Numbered from the stretch's first letter, positions 7,953 through 17,273 are shown. The stretch: DNA of 64,000 bases from Phenylobacterium deserti (GCF_003254705.1 NZ_QFYR01000005.1:186001-250000), one strand, 5' to 3'. A program made the numbers and translations. Notes: a model not told the origin generated them from the letters alone.

Positions 7953-8549
7953 ATGATCCGCGCCCGCGCCGCCCTTTTCGCCCTTGCCGGCGCTCTGACC
8001 GCCCTGCCGGCGCTCGCCCAAACCGGCGCCCCGGCGGATGGGCCGATCGCCACGGCGAGCGGCGGTTCCCCCCTGGCCAGCGGGCGCAGCACCGAAGCTC
8101 AGATCCAGCAGTATCTGGACTCCTCCCCCGCCGCGGAGGCCGAGCGCGCGCCCTTACCGTTGGAAGGCGAGCGGCGCCCGCACGGCGAGGTGTCGGTGGC
8201 GGTGGGCACGGGCGGCTATCGCAGCGGCTATGTTCGCGGCGACTTCCCGGTGGGCAAATCCGGCCAGGTGAGCGTGGCCGTGGGCCAGAGCCGCGGGCGG
8301 GGCTTCTACGCTCCGTACGGCGGCGTTGGCTACGGTGGGCACCCCTATGGCGGCTTCTATGACGGCGGCCCGCGCACCACGACGAACTTCGGGGTGGCCG
8401 CCGAGTTCAGCGGGCGACGCACGGTGGCCGCGGACGATCGGAGCCTGTCCTGCCGCTGGCGTGGCGATTCGGCCCCTCCGCTCGACGGCAGCGAACAAGC
8501 GCGTCAGTCCTGCCCGAGCGGCGACGCACGCGAGGACGCCGGCGGCTAG
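7953..8549 (+). CDS. Secreted hypothetical protein, Gly/Tyr-rich
   Basis: 198 aa. The ATG at 7953 follows GGAG at 7941-7944 and opens a textbook Sec signal peptide: basic MIRAR, hydrophobic ALFALAGALTALPA, cleavage after LAQ near residue 23. The mature part has a polar helix-prone piece (EAQIQQYLDSSPAAEAE), a segment of alternating strands (VSVAVGTGGYRSGY, QVSVAVGQSRGRG) and a Gly/Tyr-rich stretch (YGGVGYGGHPYGGFYDGG), then two Cys residues near the end (SCRWRGD, QSCPSG). The alternating pattern suggests a small periplasmic or outer-membrane-associated beta structure. Function unknown. Confidence 0.75.
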   Translation: MIRARAALFALAGALTALPALAQTGAPADGPIATASGGSPLASGRSTEAQIQQYLDSSPAAEAERAPLPLEGERRPHGEVSVAVGTGGYRSGYVRGDFPVGKSGQVSVAVGQSRGRGFYAPYGGVGYGGHPYGGFYDGGPRTTTNFGVAAEFSGRRTVAADDRSLSCRWRGDSAPPLDGSEQARQSCPSGDAREDAGG

Positions 8550-8581
8550 TCCGCGGCGCAGTCCCGATTGTCAGAAGGAAG

Positions 8582-8671
8582 TGGCGGTGACGGAGGGATT
8601 CGAACCCTCGATACCCTTTCGAGTATGACGATTTAGCAAACCGTTGCCTTCAGCCACTCGGCCACGTCACC
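8582..8671 (-). tRNA. tRNA-Ser (GCT anticodon)
   Basis: The complement folds as a class II tRNA with a long variable arm: acceptor GGTGACG pairs with CGTCACC, the anticodon loop is TTTGCTAAA (GCT, reads AGC/AGU), and the T-arm is GGGTTCGAATCC. Discriminator G and an encoded CCA end at 8582. Confidence 0.95.
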
Positions 8672-8787
8672 AGCTTGTTTTTGAACGGGTTTTCTCCCGT
8701 CGCCGGAGCGGGTCGGAGGCTTTCGCCGACGAACCGTTCGAAGCGGACGCTCTCCATACCCAAACAGGCGCCGCTCGGCAACGACGA

Positions 8788-9780
8788 TCACGGCATCCGG
8801 CGAATGCCCCACAGCCGCATCAGGGTGTCGAAGAACTGCGCCTTCTCCCAACGGATGCGCGAGCGGAAGTCGGCCTGCATGGCCCAGAAGCGCGCGGGGT
8901 CGGCGACCACCGCCTGAAGCCTGCGGTGCAGCTCGCCCGAAGTGACGTCCGCGGCGTCGAACTTGAAGACGTCAGGAAGCGGGAAATCCTCGTAGACCGC
9001 GCCGGCGCCGGCCCGGTTGGTGAAGACTATGCTGCCGGAGATCGCCGCTTCTCGCGGGAGGCGGTCCTTTCCCGGGAAATGGCCGAAGTCAATGTAGATC
9101 AGACGCTCGGCGAAGATGTCCCGCAGCTGGGGCTTGGTGAACTTGCGCAGCGGCAGGGCCTGGTATTCGGGATGCTCGCCGAAGAAGCTCTCGGCCAGGT
9201 CAGCGCCCTTGGCCGCGTTATAAGAGGCCCAAGGCTGGGGCGACGGCCCGTAGGCCTCCCGGTCGGTGAAGGTCTCGTTGCTGTAGTCTTCCAGCTGAAG
9301 AAGGTTCTGGAAGCCGCTGTCCCGCAGCCAGTTCCGCGCGTAGGCGCTTTGATGGAGATGGATGATGGCCTCGTCACCCACCAGCTGGAAGCGGGCGGCG
9401 CGGTCGGCGAGACGGGGGTCTGCCTTGAAGGCGTTGTCCACCGAAAGCCACCAGAGGGCGACGCCGTGGTTCTTCCGACGCGCCACGTACTGCGCGTAAG
9501 CCTCGGGGAAGACGACCAGGGTTTCTGGCCCGAGCGGAAGCTCGGAGAAGATGCGCGGATTGTAGCGGGCATAGGCGTTCTGAAGCGCTGGGGACTCAGG
9601 CTTGCTGCAGACGATCCGCTGCGGCTCGATGGCCACCGGGTGATCTGCGCCTGCGTAGACCATGTAGCAGGTCACGCCGATCGAATTGAGAGCGAAGGCC
9701 GCCTGGTGCATCGCTTCCGGACCGCCGGTGACGGCGTGCGGGCAGAGCATGACGACGGTCTTGAATCGTGAGAGCGGCAA
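8788..9780 (-). CDS. Glycosyltransferase-like protein (unknown family)
   Basis: 330 aa from a TTG at 9780 with GAGG upstream; an ATG at 9750 (giving MLCPHAV) is an alternative start. The N-terminal half looks like a Rossmann-type domain (VVMLCPHAVTGGPEAMHQAA, ALWWLSVDN, FQLVGDEAIIHLHQS), and the C-terminal half contains IYIDFGHFPGKDRLPREAAI and SGSIVFTNRAGAG, the layout of a GT-B sugar transferase (nucleotide-sugar site in the second domain). It is divergent from UDP-galactopyranose mutase, so a role in attaching galactofuranose to a surface glycan is plausible but inferred only from position. The 3' end is 116 bp from the tRNA-Ser gene. Confidence 0.65.
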   Translation of the reverse strand: MPLSRFKTVVMLCPHAVTGGPEAMHQAAFALNSIGVTCYMVYAGADHPVAIEPQRIVCSKPESPALQNAYARYNPRIFSELPLGPETLVVFPEAYAQYVARRKNHGVALWWLSVDNAFKADPRLADRAARFQLVGDEAIIHLHQSAYARNWLRDSGFQNLLQLEDYSNETFTDREAYGPSPQPWASYNAAKGADLAESFFGEHPEYQALPLRKFTKPQLRDIFAERLIYIDFGHFPGKDRLPREAAISGSIVFTNRAGAGAVYEDFPLPDVFKFDAADVTSGELHRRLQAVVADPARFWAMQADFRSRIRWEKAQFFDTLMRLWGIRRMP

Positions 9781-9857
9781 GCAGGGCCTCGCAGGTCCGG
9801 TCGAGCCCCGGGTTTAGCGGGCGGCCGGTCGGGTCGAAAGAGGCGATGGGAGGTTCG

Positions 9858-10952
9858 ATGGACCGTTGGCTGGTGGTGGGCGCGGGTTTCGCGGGCGCGG
9901 TGCTGGCCGAACGGCTGGCCAGCCAACTCGGCGCCCTGGTGACGGTGATCGACAGACGCCCGCACATCGCCGGCAACGCCTATGACCGCCGCGACGCCGC
10001 CGGCGTGCTGATGCACCAGTACGGACCGCACATCTTCCACACCAATTCCGAGGCGGTGTTCGAGTACCTGTCGCAGTTCACGGCGTGGCGCTTCTACGAG
10101 CACCGGGTGCTGGCGGTTGTGGACGGGCAGCTGACGCCGATCCCGATCAACCTGACCACGGTGAACCAGCTCTACGGCCTATCGCTGGAGCCGGACGAGC
10201 TGGAAGCCTGGTTCGCCGCGCGCGCCGAACCAGTGGCGGAGATTTGCACCTCGGAAGACGTGGTGGTCTCACGCGTAGGCCGGGAGCTCTATGAGAAGTT
10301 CTTCCGGGGTTACACCCGCAAGCAGTGGGGGCTGGATCCTTCGGAGCTCGACAAGTCGGTCACGGCGCGCGTGCCGGTGCGGACCGATCGTGACGACCGC
10401 TACTTCCAGGACAGGTTCCAGTTCATGCCGCGCGACGGCTACACGGCCATGTTCGAGCAAATGCTGAACCACCCGAGTATCGAGGTGCGGCTGGGCGTGG
10501 ATTACAAGGAGGTCGCCGGCGAGTTCGAGGACGCCCAGGTGATCTTCACCGGGCCGATCGACGAGTTCTTCGACTTTCGCTTTGGGGCCCTGCCCTATCG
10601 CTCGCTCAGGTTCGAGCATGTGACGCTGGACCAGGAACAGTTCCAGCCGGTCGGAACCGTCAACTACCCTCAGACGGAGGCCTATACGCGCATCACCGAG
10701 TACAAGCACCTGACGGGCCAGGAGCACCCGAAGACCACCCTCACCTATGAGTATCCGACAGCCGAGGGCGACCCGTACTACCCCATTCCGCGGGCGGAGA
10801 ACCGGGCGCTGTACAAGCGCTATGAAGCGCTCGCCCTGGAGACGCCCAGGGTGCATTTCGTGGGCCGTCTGGCCAGCTACCAGTATTACAACATGGACCA
10901 GGTGGTGGCGCAGGCGCTGGCCACCTTCCGCCGTATCGCCGAGGCGCGCTGA
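9858..10952 (+). CDS. glf: UDP-galactopyranose mutase
   Basis: 364 aa. I start at the ATG at 9858, preceded by GGGAGG and giving the family-typical MDRWLVVGAGFAGAVLAE; an ATG at 9846 in the same frame is possible. The FAD-binding GxGxxG loop is at residues 8-13, followed by the acidic VIDRRPHIAGN. Family motifs are present: YGPHIFHT, FFRGYTRKQWG, SVTARVPVRT and the C-terminal HFVGRLASYQYYNMDQVVAQAL. The enzyme interconverts UDP-galactopyranose and UDP-galactofuranose in the cytoplasm with reduced flavin. Its divergent neighbour resembles a glycosyltransferase, so the pair may supply a galactofuranose-containing envelope polysaccharide. Confidence 0.95.
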   Translation: MDRWLVVGAGFAGAVLAERLASQLGALVTVIDRRPHIAGNAYDRRDAAGVLMHQYGPHIFHTNSEAVFEYLSQFTAWRFYEHRVLAVVDGQLTPIPINLTTVNQLYGLSLEPDELEAWFAARAEPVAEICTSEDVVVSRVGRELYEKFFRGYTRKQWGLDPSELDKSVTARVPVRTDRDDRYFQDRFQFMPRDGYTAMFEQMLNHPSIEVRLGVDYKEVAGEFEDAQVIFTGPIDEFFDFRFGALPYRSLRFEHVTLDQEQFQPVGTVNYPQTEAYTRITEYKHLTGQEHPKTTLTYEYPTAEGDPYYPIPRAENRALYKRYEALALETPRVHFVGRLASYQYYNMDQVVAQALATFRRIAEAR

Positions 10953-10968
10953 GCGCGCCTCGCTTGCG

Positions 10969-11241
10969 TCAGCCTTGCGCGAGCCAGGCGCGGGCCTGGC
11001 GCTGGGCCTCGGCCACGTCGTCGGAGGCCATCTCGTGGGCCAGTTCCTTGCGGTAGATCTTGGCTTCGACCGAGCCACGCATGGCGGCCAGGTTGAACAG
11101 CATATGGGCCGAGACATAGTCGAGCGGCGCGCCGCCCTGACCGGTCGAGTAGAGCAGACCCAGGCGGAACAGTTCGTCGCCGCTAGCGTCCATCTTCGGC
11201 AGCGGCAGGCCTTCGTTGGCGACTTCCATGCCGGACAGCAT
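10969..11241 (-). CDS. Sel1-repeat-like small protein (90 aa)
   Basis: About 90 aa from the ATG at 11241; a TTG at 11250 behind AGAAGGGAAG would add three residues. The sequence FRLGLLYSTGQGGAPLDYVS and AHMLFNLAAMRGSVEAKIYR matches Sel1/TPR-like alpha-hairpins (A-x-x-W/L-F-x-x-A-A-x-x-G), here about two repeats, followed by a basic/acidic helix ending LAQG. Such proteins mediate protein-protein contacts. The gene faces glf with 16 bp between stops. Partner unknown. Confidence 0.7.
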   Translation of the reverse strand: MLSGMEVANEGLPLPKMDASGDELFRLGLLYSTGQGGAPLDYVSAHMLFNLAAMRGSVEAKIYRKELAHEMASDDVAEAQRQARAWLAQG

Positions 11242-11314
11242 GATCCTCAACTTCCCTTCTGACCGGCGACGAACCGTTCTGGCTCATCTGCTCCGGCTTA
11301 CGGAAACAGAGGAA

Positions 11315-11349
11315 ACGCCGCTTAACCTGAACACATGGTTAAGCGGCGT
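11315..11349 (-). terminator. Hairpin, likely terminator of the GST-like gene
   Basis: A 13-bp perfect inverted repeat (11315-11327 with 11337-11349, 9-base loop) lies between the minus-strand GST-like gene and the Sel1-like gene; on the minus strand it is followed by TTTCC, a weak T tract. Confidence 0.5.
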
Positions 11350-11434
11350 GTTGTGGGTTCTTCAGATTCAGAACACGCGCAGAGAATTCGCGGCTTCTAC
11401 GCCGCGCTAAACTGTCGCGTGGCTTGCAACCGGT

Positions 11435-12163
11435 TCAGCGAGCGCGTTGACCGAAGAGGATCCGGCGCTGAGCTTCAGCGTCTGCCCCGGAATCGCCCAG
11501 ATTGGCGCCTCGCTTCACCTCCTCGCCTTTGGCCAAGGCGCGCTTCACCGCCTCGCGAGCTTCGATGCGGGCGTACCAGGCCGCGATGTTCGGGAATTCG
11601 TCGATGTCGATCCCCATGCCCTTCCAGGGACTGACCCAGGGCCAGTTGGCGATGTCGGCGATGGAATAGTCGCCGGCCAGATACTCGCGCCCTTCGAGGC
11701 GCTTGTTGAGCACGCCGTACAGTCGGTGGACCTCGTTGGAGTAGCGGATGGCGCCGTAGGCGATGTGGCGCTGGTCGCTGGTCACGGCGGGGGCATAGTT
11801 GCGGAAGTGGTTGGCCTGGCCGCTCATGGGGCCGAGGCCCGCCATCTGCCAGAACAGCCACTGATCGACTTCGATGCGGGTGCGCTCGTCCGAGCCATAG
11901 AGCTGGCCGCTCTTGCGGGCGAGGTACTGAAGGATCGCGCCGGACTCGAAGATGGAGATCGGCTGTCCGTCCGGCCCCTCGGGGTCGACGATAGCCGGCA
12001 TGCGGTTGTTCGGGCTGAGCTGCAGGAAGTCAGGCTTGAACTGGTCGCCCTTGCCGATGTTGACCGGGTGAACTTCGTATGGAAGCCCCAGCTCTTCCAG
12101 CGCGATGGTGATCTTGTGGCCGTTGGGGGTGGGCCAGAAATGCAGCTGGATCGGCTGAGCCAT
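11435..12163 (-). CDS. Glutathione S-transferase-like disulfide-bond oxidoreductase (YghU/YfcG type)
   Basis: 242 aa, ATG at 12163 behind AGGAGCGC. The N-terminal thioredoxin-like domain has FWPTPNGHKITIALEELG with the TPNG turn that contacts the glutathione sulfur in Nu-class proteins, NRMPAIVDP (cis-Pro) and FESGAILQYLA (glutathione gamma-glutamyl binding). The all-helical C-terminal domain contains YSIADIANWPWV, the GST N-capping/hydrophobic-staple region. YghU/YfcG proteins reduce disulfides and organic hydroperoxides with glutathione in the cytoplasm. It is probably transcribed alone; a hairpin lies downstream. Confidence 0.88.
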   Translation of the reverse strand: MAQPIQLHFWPTPNGHKITIALEELGLPYEVHPVNIGKGDQFKPDFLQLSPNNRMPAIVDPEGPDGQPISIFESGAILQYLARKSGQLYGSDERTRIEVDQWLFWQMAGLGPMSGQANHFRNYAPAVTSDQRHIAYGAIRYSNEVHRLYGVLNKRLEGREYLAGDYSIADIANWPWVSPWKGMGIDIDEFPNIAAWYARIEAREAVKRALAKGEEVKRGANLGDSGADAEAQRRILFGQRAR

Positions 12164-12381
12164 AGGGCGCTCCTGCGTTGAACTGCCGCATAGATGGCGA
12201 CGCCGCCGCTTGCAGCAAGGCGAGGCGGAGCCATGATCGCCTCCCGAACGTTGGGCGACTCAGAGTTGCGACAGGCGGCGCCTTGGCGTTCTGGCGCAAA
12301 AACAGCACGTTCAGGCCCAGTTCAGGGGCCAGGGGCCATGTTCGCTTCGACTGTGGATTGTTCTCGAGGACCCTTGGGGGA

Positions 12382-12861
12382 ATGAAGCGCCTGATCCTGA
12401 CCCTCGCCGCTCTGACGGCTCTGGCCGGCCCGCTGGCCGCCGCCGGCGACGCGGCGGCGCAAGGCCGGAACGGACGCGGACACCAGGAGCGCGGCTGGGA
12501 CCGCGGCCGCGGCGGCGGCGAGCGTGACTGGAGTCCCGGACGCGGCAACGGCCGCGGCCAAGGCCCGCGCGGTTGGGAGCGGCGCGACCGCGAGGGCCCG
12601 CGGTATGCGCCGTCGCGCGGTTATGCGCCGCCGCGGGAGTACGCGCCCTACGATGCGCCTCGCTACCGGGCGCCGGGTCCTCGCTATGGCGTGCGCCGGG
12701 GCGGCTACCTGCCCCCGGATTATCGGGGAGCCATGCTGGGGGACTATCGGCGCTTCCGCCTGCGCCCTCCCCCGCCGGGCTACGACTGGTACCGCGTGGG
12801 CGATGACTACCTGCTGGTCTCGCGCTCCAACGGCCTGATCTTCGACGTCATCCGCCCGTAG
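12382..12861 (+). CDS. RcnB-family periplasmic protein
   Basis: 159 aa; ATG at 12382 after GGGGGAA. Signal peptide MKRLILTLAALTALAGPLAAAGDAAA. The mature N-terminal half is Arg/Gly-rich low complexity; the C-terminal half has the conserved RcnB pattern: GVRRGGYLPPDYRGAMLGDY, RFRLRPPPPGYDWYRVGDDY and the closing LLVSRSNGLIFDVI. In E. coli RcnB is periplasmic and limits nickel/cobalt export; in alphaproteobacteria such proteins are common and mostly uncharacterised, so a metal role is only family-level inference. No metal-rich His/Cys motif is visible. Confidence 0.8.
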   Translation: MKRLILTLAALTALAGPLAAAGDAAAQGRNGRGHQERGWDRGRGGGERDWSPGRGNGRGQGPRGWERRDREGPRYAPSRGYAPPREYAPYDAPRYRAPGPRYGVRRGGYLPPDYRGAMLGDYRRFRLRPPPPGYDWYRVGDDYLLVSRSNGLIFDVIRP

Positions 12862-12886
12862 ACGATCGTTCTTACGGACCCGAAAA

Positions 12887-12915
12887 AGGGCTCTCAGCCT
12901 CCTGAGAGCCCTCTT
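12887..12915. terminator. Bidirectional intrinsic terminator
   Basis: An 11-bp stem (12887-12897 with 12902-12912, loop CCTC) with A-rich sequence on one flank and CTTGT on the other, between the convergent RcnB-like gene and gatB. Confidence 0.75.
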
Positions 12916-12946
12916 GTCCGTTCGCTCCCAGTGGGAGGCAGAAGGA

Positions 12947-14440
12947 TCAGATCCCCAGCTTGCTCTTCAGCAGCTGGTTCACCGCGCCCGGGTTCGCCTT
13001 GCCGCCGGTCGCCTTCATGACCTGACCGACGAACCAGCCGATGGCTTGCGGCTTCTCTTTCACCGCCGAGGCCTGGCCCGGGTTGGCCGCAATCAGCTCG
13101 TCGATGATCTTCTCGAGCGCGCCGGTGTCGCTGACCTGTTTGAGGCCCTGCTTCTCGACGATCTCGCCAGGGGCGCCCTCGCCGGCCCACATCCGGTCGA
13201 ACACGTCCTTGGCGATCTTGGAGGAGATCACGCCCTCCTCGATGAGTTGGACGAGCTCAGCGATCGCGTTGGGACCGAGCGGGCTTTCGGAAATCTCCAG
13301 GCCGGCGGCGGTGAGCTTGGCGGCCAAGTCGTTGGTCACCCAGTTGGCCACCAGCTTGGCGTCCCGACCCTTTGCGGCGGCTTCGTAGAAGTCGGCGCGG
13401 GCCTGTTCGGTGATCAGCACCTGGGCGTCGTAGGCCGAGAGGCCGTACTGCGACTGCAGGCGCGCCTTCTTGGCGTCCGGCAGCTCAGGAAGGCTGGCCT
13501 CGATCTCCTTGATCCAGGCCGGATCCAGCTGCAGCGGAAGCAGGTCCGGGTCAGGGAAGTAGCGGTAGTCGTGCGCTTCTTCCTTGGAGCGCATGGACCG
13601 TGTCTCGCCCTTGTTCGGATCGAACAGACGGGTCTCCTGATCGACGGCGCCGCCGTCCTCGAGGATTTCGATCTGGCGACGCGCTTCGTACTCGATGGCT
13701 TGCTGGATGTAGCGGTACGAGTTGACGTTCTTGATCTCGCAGCGCGTGCCGAGATGGCTGAAGTCGCCGGTCTCGCGGAACTTCTCGTAGGCGCCCGGGC
13801 GGCAGACGGAGACGTTCACGTCGGCGCGCAGATTGCCCTTGTCCATGTCGCCATCGCAGGTGCCGAGGTAGACGAGGATCGTCCGCAGCTTCTTGACGTA
13901 GGCGGCGGCCTCTTCGCTCGTCCGCATGTCGGGCCTTGAGACGATCTCCATCAGCGCCGTGCCGGCGCGGTTGAGGTCGACGTAGGTCGCGTTGGGATCT
14001 TGGTCGTGCAGGCTCTTGCCCGCGTCCTGTTCCAGGTGCAGGCGCTCGATGCGCACGGTGAAGGTGGAGCCATCGTCGCGCTCGACGATCACCTCGCCCT
14101 CGCCGACGATCGGGTCCTTGAATTGGCTGATCTGATAGCCCTGCGGCAGGTCCGGATAGAAGTAGTTCTTCCGGTCGAAGCGGCTCCAGTTGTTGATCTG
14201 CGCCTTCAGGCCCAGACCCGTCTTCACCGCCTGCTCGACGCAGTGCTTGTTGATGACCGGCAGCATGCCCGGCATGGCGGCATCGACCAGGCTGACCTGC
14301 TCGTTGGGGCCGGCGCCGAAGCCCACGGCCGCGCCGCTGAACAGCTTGGCGTTGGAGGCCACCTGGGCGTGGACTTCCAAGCCCAGCACGATTTCCCAGG
14401 GGCCGGTGCGGCCTTGGATCTGCTTGGTGTTCTCAGTCAT
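12947..14440 (-). CDS. gatB: Asp-tRNA(Asn)/Glu-tRNA(Gln) amidotransferase subunit B
   Basis: 497 aa, full length for GatB. Recognisable segments in order: [122 protein letters not shown], and the C-terminal YqeY-like helical domain ending in [14 protein letters not shown]. GatB binds and kinases the mischarged tRNA so that ammonia from GatA converts it to Gln-tRNA or Asn-tRNA. It is separated from gatCA by an opposite-strand secreted-protein gene, so the three subunits are not a single operon here. Confidence 0.97.
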   Translation of the reverse strand: MTENTKQIQGRTGPWEIVLGLEVHAQVASNAKLFSGAAVGFGAGPNEQVSLVDAAMPGMLPVINKHCVEQAVKTGLGLKAQINNWSRFDRKNYFYPDLPQGYQISQFKDPIVGEGEVIVERDDGSTFTVRIERLHLEQDAGKSLHDQDPNATYVDLNRAGTALMEIVSRPDMRTSEEAAAYVKKLRTILVYLGTCDGDMDKGNLRADVNVSVCRPGAYEKFRETGDFSHLGTRCEIKNVNSYRYIQQAIEYEARRQIEILEDGGAVDQETRLFDPNKGETRSMRSKEEAHDYRYFPDPDLLPLQLDPAWIKEIEASLPELPDAKKARLQSQYGLSAYDAQVLITEQARADFYEAAAKGRDAKLVANWVTNDLAAKLTAAGLEISESPLGPNAIAELVQLIEEGVISSKIAKDVFDRMWAGEGAPGEIVEKQGLKQVSDTGALEKIIDELIAANPGQASAVKEKPQAIGWFVGQVMKATGGKANPGAVNQLLKSKLGI

Positions 14441-14553
14441 GCGCCCTCTCTAGTGCGCTGCGGGCGCGAGCGGAAGCGGGCCCGCGCGGCCTCACGTGCA
14501 AATGCCACAAATTCGAGGCAAGCTGCGGCTTCAACTGTCGGGGTAGGAAACCA

Positions 14554-14871
14554 ATGAAGTTCGTCACGCTCGCGGCCCTCGCCGCTCTCGCCGCCGCGCC
14601 GGCGATCGCCCAAACGGCCCCAGCTGGTCAGTCCGCCCCGGCTCAGGCGCCCGCCGCCGCCAGCGACAAGGTTTCGGTGAAGACCACGCCGGTAAGCGAG
14701 CTCGTCAAGAACCCGAAGGCGAAGGCGGTTCTCGAGAAGGCGCTTCCGGAAATCCCGCAGTACTACGACCAGATCGGCAGCATGACCCTGACCCAGGTGA
14801 TGCCCCTTAGCCAGGGCGCGATCACCCAGGCGACGCTCGACGCCCTTCAAGCCGAATTCGACAAGCTCTGA
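14554..14871 (+). CDS. Small secreted protein of unknown function
   Basis: 105 aa. Signal peptide MKFVTLAALAALAAAPAIAQ, cleavage after AIAQ. The mature protein starts with a Pro/Ala/Gln-rich linker (TAPAGQSAPAQAPAAA) and then has a compact domain: SVKTTPVSELVKNPKAKAVL, EKALPEIPQYYDQIGSMTL, TQVMPLSQGAITQATLDAL. This resembles a small helical domain seen repeatedly in secreted Caulobacterales proteins, but I cannot name it. It lies alone on the plus strand between gatB and gatA, which point the other way. Confidence 0.75.
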   Translation: MKFVTLAALAALAAAPAIAQTAPAGQSAPAQAPAAASDKVSVKTTPVSELVKNPKAKAVLEKALPEIPQYYDQIGSMTLTQVMPLSQGAITQATLDALQAEFDKL

Positions 14872-14926
14872 GCGGGAACGTGATCCCGGACGGCCGCTTG
14901 GCGGTCGTCCGGAATGACGGATCAGA

Positions 14927-16399
14927 TCACCACCACTTCGCCGGTTTGGCGCGGAAGTCGGCGGCCTTCTCGATAGCGCCGCCGAGGCTGAACAGCGTGC
15001 CCTCGTCCAGAGCGCGGCCGATCAGTTGCAAGCCAAGCGGCAGGCCGTTCGCATCGACGCCGGCCGGAACGCTCATGCCGGGCAGACCAGCCAGGTTCAC
15101 CGTCACGGTGAAGATGTCGTTCAGGTACATGGCGATGGGATCGTCCGAGTTTTCGCCCAGGGCGAAGGCTGCGGATGGCGCGGTCGGCGTCAGCAGCGCG
15201 TCGACCTTCTCGAACGCCTGATCGAAGTCATCGGCGATGCGCCGGCGAACCTTCAGCGCCTTGAGGTAGTAGGCGTCGTAGTAGCCGGCCGACAGCACAT
15301 AGGTGCCGATCAGGATCCGCCGCTTCACCTCGTCGCCGAAGCCCTGCGCGCGAGTCTGCTCGTAGGTCTCCGTGAGGTTGGAGCCGTCGACGCGCAGGCC
15401 GTAGCGCATGCCGTCATAGCGGGCGAGGTTGGAAGACGCCTCGGCCGGGGCGATGATGTAGTAGGCCGGCAGGGCGTACTTGGTGTGCGGCAGGGAGACC
15501 TCGACGATCTCGCAGCCGGCTTCCTTCAGCCAATCGATGCCCTGCTGCCAGAGCTTCTCGATCTCGGGCGGCATGCCCTCGACGCGGTATTCCTTCGGAA
15601 CGCCGACGCGCAGGCCCTTCACCGACTTGCCGACGAAGGACGGGAAATCCGGCACCTCGACGGGAAGGCTGGTGGAGTCCTTGGGGTCGTGGCCCGACAT
15701 GGACTTCAGCAGGATGGCCGTGTCTTCGACCGTGCGAGCCATCGGGCCCGCCTGGTCAAGGGAAGAGGCGAACGCAACGACGCCCCAACGCGAGCAGCGG
15801 CCGTAGGTCGGCTTGATGCCGACGGTGCCAGTGAAGGCCGCCGGCTGGCGGATGGAGCCGCCCGTGTCGGTGGCCGTCGCCCCAAGGCAAAGATCCGCCG
15901 CAACCGCTGCCGCCGAGCCCCCGGAGGAGCCGCCGGGCGTCAGCTGGGCGTTGCCGCCCTCAGCGCGCCACGGGTTGACCACCGGCCCCCAGGCGCTGGT
16001 CTCATTGGACGAGCCCATGGCGAACTCGTCCATGTTGAGCTTGCCCAGCATGACAGCGCCGTCGCGGAACAGGTTCGCGGTGACGGTGGACTCGTAGGTG
16101 GGCTTGAAGCCCTTCAGGATCTTCGAGGCGGCCGTGGACTCCACGCCCTCGGTGCAGAAGAGGTCCTTGATGCCCAAGGGCGCGCCGTCCAGCGGACCGG
16201 CTTCGCCGCGGGCGCGGCGCTCGTCAGACGCCTTGGCCATCTCGAGCGCCTTCTCCGGCGTCTCGACGACGAAAGCGTTCAGCGCGCGGGCGGCTTCCAC
16301 CGCCTGCACGTGCGCCTGGGTGATCTCTTCGGAAGAGAACGACTTGGAGGCCAGCCCGTCGAGAGCGGCCTTCAGGGTCAGCGAGGTGAGCTCGGACAT
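14927..16399 (-). CDS. gatA: Asp-tRNA(Asn)/Glu-tRNA(Gln) amidotransferase subunit A
   Basis: 490 aa. Amidase-signature enzyme that hydrolyses glutamine and channels ammonia to GatB. The Ser-cisSer-Lys triad is visible: [10 protein letters not shown] (catalytic Lys), then the Ser-rich [16 protein letters not shown] with [19 protein letters not shown] after it. The C-terminal region has [19 protein letters not shown] and [20 protein letters not shown], both GatA-typical. It starts one base after the gatC stop, so the two genes form a gatCA operon reading leftward. Confidence 0.97.
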   Translation of the reverse strand: MSELTSLTLKAALDGLASKSFSSEEITQAHVQAVEAARALNAFVVETPEKALEMAKASDERRARGEAGPLDGAPLGIKDLFCTEGVESTAASKILKGFKPTYESTVTANLFRDGAVMLGKLNMDEFAMGSSNETSAWGPVVNPWRAEGGNAQLTPGGSSGGSAAAVAADLCLGATATDTGGSIRQPAAFTGTVGIKPTYGRCSRWGVVAFASSLDQAGPMARTVEDTAILLKSMSGHDPKDSTSLPVEVPDFPSFVGKSVKGLRVGVPKEYRVEGMPPEIEKLWQQGIDWLKEAGCEIVEVSLPHTKYALPAYYIIAPAEASSNLARYDGMRYGLRVDGSNLTETYEQTRAQGFGDEVKRRILIGTYVLSAGYYDAYYLKALKVRRRIADDFDQAFEKVDALLTPTAPSAAFALGENSDDPIAMYLNDIFTVTVNLAGLPGMSVPAGVDANGLPLGLQLIGRALDEGTLFSLGGAIEKAADFRAKPAKWW

Positions 16400-16400
16400 C

Positions 16401-16688
16401 CTATTCGACCACCTTGGGGACGACGAAGAAGTTGCTGGCGGTCTTGGGCGAGTTGCTCAGAACCTTGGCCGGATCGCCGCCGTCGGTGACCACGTCTTCG
16501 CGCATGGGCAGGGTGACGTGCACGGCGGAGGTCATCGGCTCGACGCCGTTGGTGTCGACCTCGTTGAGCTGCTCGATCCAGTTGAGGATGCCGGACAACT
16601 CGCGGGCGAGCGGCTCCAGTCTCTCTTCCGGCTCGGCGATGCGGGCGAGCCTCGCAACCTTGCGAACGGTCGCGGCGTCGATGGCCAT
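16401..16688 (-). CDS. gatC: Asp-tRNA(Asn)/Glu-tRNA(Gln) amidotransferase subunit C
   Basis: 95 aa from the ATG at 16688, preceded by an AGGAGG box; a longer frame upstream lacks support. Typical GatC sequence: [43 protein letters not shown] and C-terminal FFVVPKVVE, which wraps around the GatA-GatB interface and stabilises the complex. First gene of the gatCA pair and divergent from ruvX, with 113 bp between them for both promoters. Confidence 0.95.
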   Translation of the reverse strand: MAIDAATVRKVARLARIAEPEERLEPLARELSGILNWIEQLNEVDTNGVEPMTSAVHVTLPMREDVVTDGGDPAKVLSNSPKTASNFFVVPKVVE

Positions 16689-16801
16689 GGGGCCCCTCCT
16701 GATTTGTCCGGGGTGGGTTAGCCGCGACCGCCACACTTTTCAACGTCGCACCGGAGGCCGCGAGGCTTCGCTGCGGCCGGGATGACGCGTATGAGGACGC
16801 C

Positions 16802-17269
16802 ATGCCCGTTCTCGACCTGACCGAACTGCCCCAGGCAACGCCCGCCTATTCGCCTCTGATCGGCCTCGACCTGGGGGAGAAGACCATCGGGGTCGCGGTG
16901 TCGGACGCCACCCGCACGGTCGCGAGCCCGCTGGAGCTGATCCGCAAGACCAAGTTCACCGACGAGGCCAACCGGCTGTTCAAGCTGATGGAAGAGCGCA
17001 ACGTCGGCGGCATCGTCATCGGCCTGCCAACCAACATGGACGGCACCGAAGGTCCCCGTTGTCAGTCGAACCGAGCCTTCGCGCGCAACCTGATCCGCCT
17101 GCGGGACATGCCCATCGCCTTTTGGGACGAGCGCATGTCCACCATGGCGGTGAACCGCTTCCTGATCGACGAGATCGACATGACCCGCGCCAAGCGAGCC
17201 GACGTGGTCGACAAGATGGCAGCCGCCTGGATCCTGCAGGGCGCCCTCGAGCGTCTGCGCGGCCTCTAG
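16802..17269 (+). CDS. ruvX: RuvX/YqgF-family nuclease (16S rRNA processing or Holliday junction)
   Basis: 155 aa. The RNase-H-like fold opens with LIGLDLGEKTIGVAVSD (first catalytic Asp), has GGIVIGLPTNMDGTEGP with the invariant GLPxxMxG, and closes with IAFWDERMSTMAVNRFL and KRADVVDKMAAAWILQGAL (DERxST and the final Asp). YqgF is near-universal and essential in many bacteria; it matures pre-16S rRNA ends and was earlier proposed as a Holliday-junction resolvase. It is divergent from gatC. Confidence 0.93.
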   Translation: MPVLDLTELPQATPAYSPLIGLDLGEKTIGVAVSDATRTVASPLELIRKTKFTDEANRLFKLMEERNVGGIVIGLPTNMDGTEGPRCQSNRAFARNLIRLRDMPIAFWDERMSTMAVNRFLIDEIDMTRAKRADVVDKMAAAWILQGALERLRGL

Positions 17270-17273
17270 AGTC

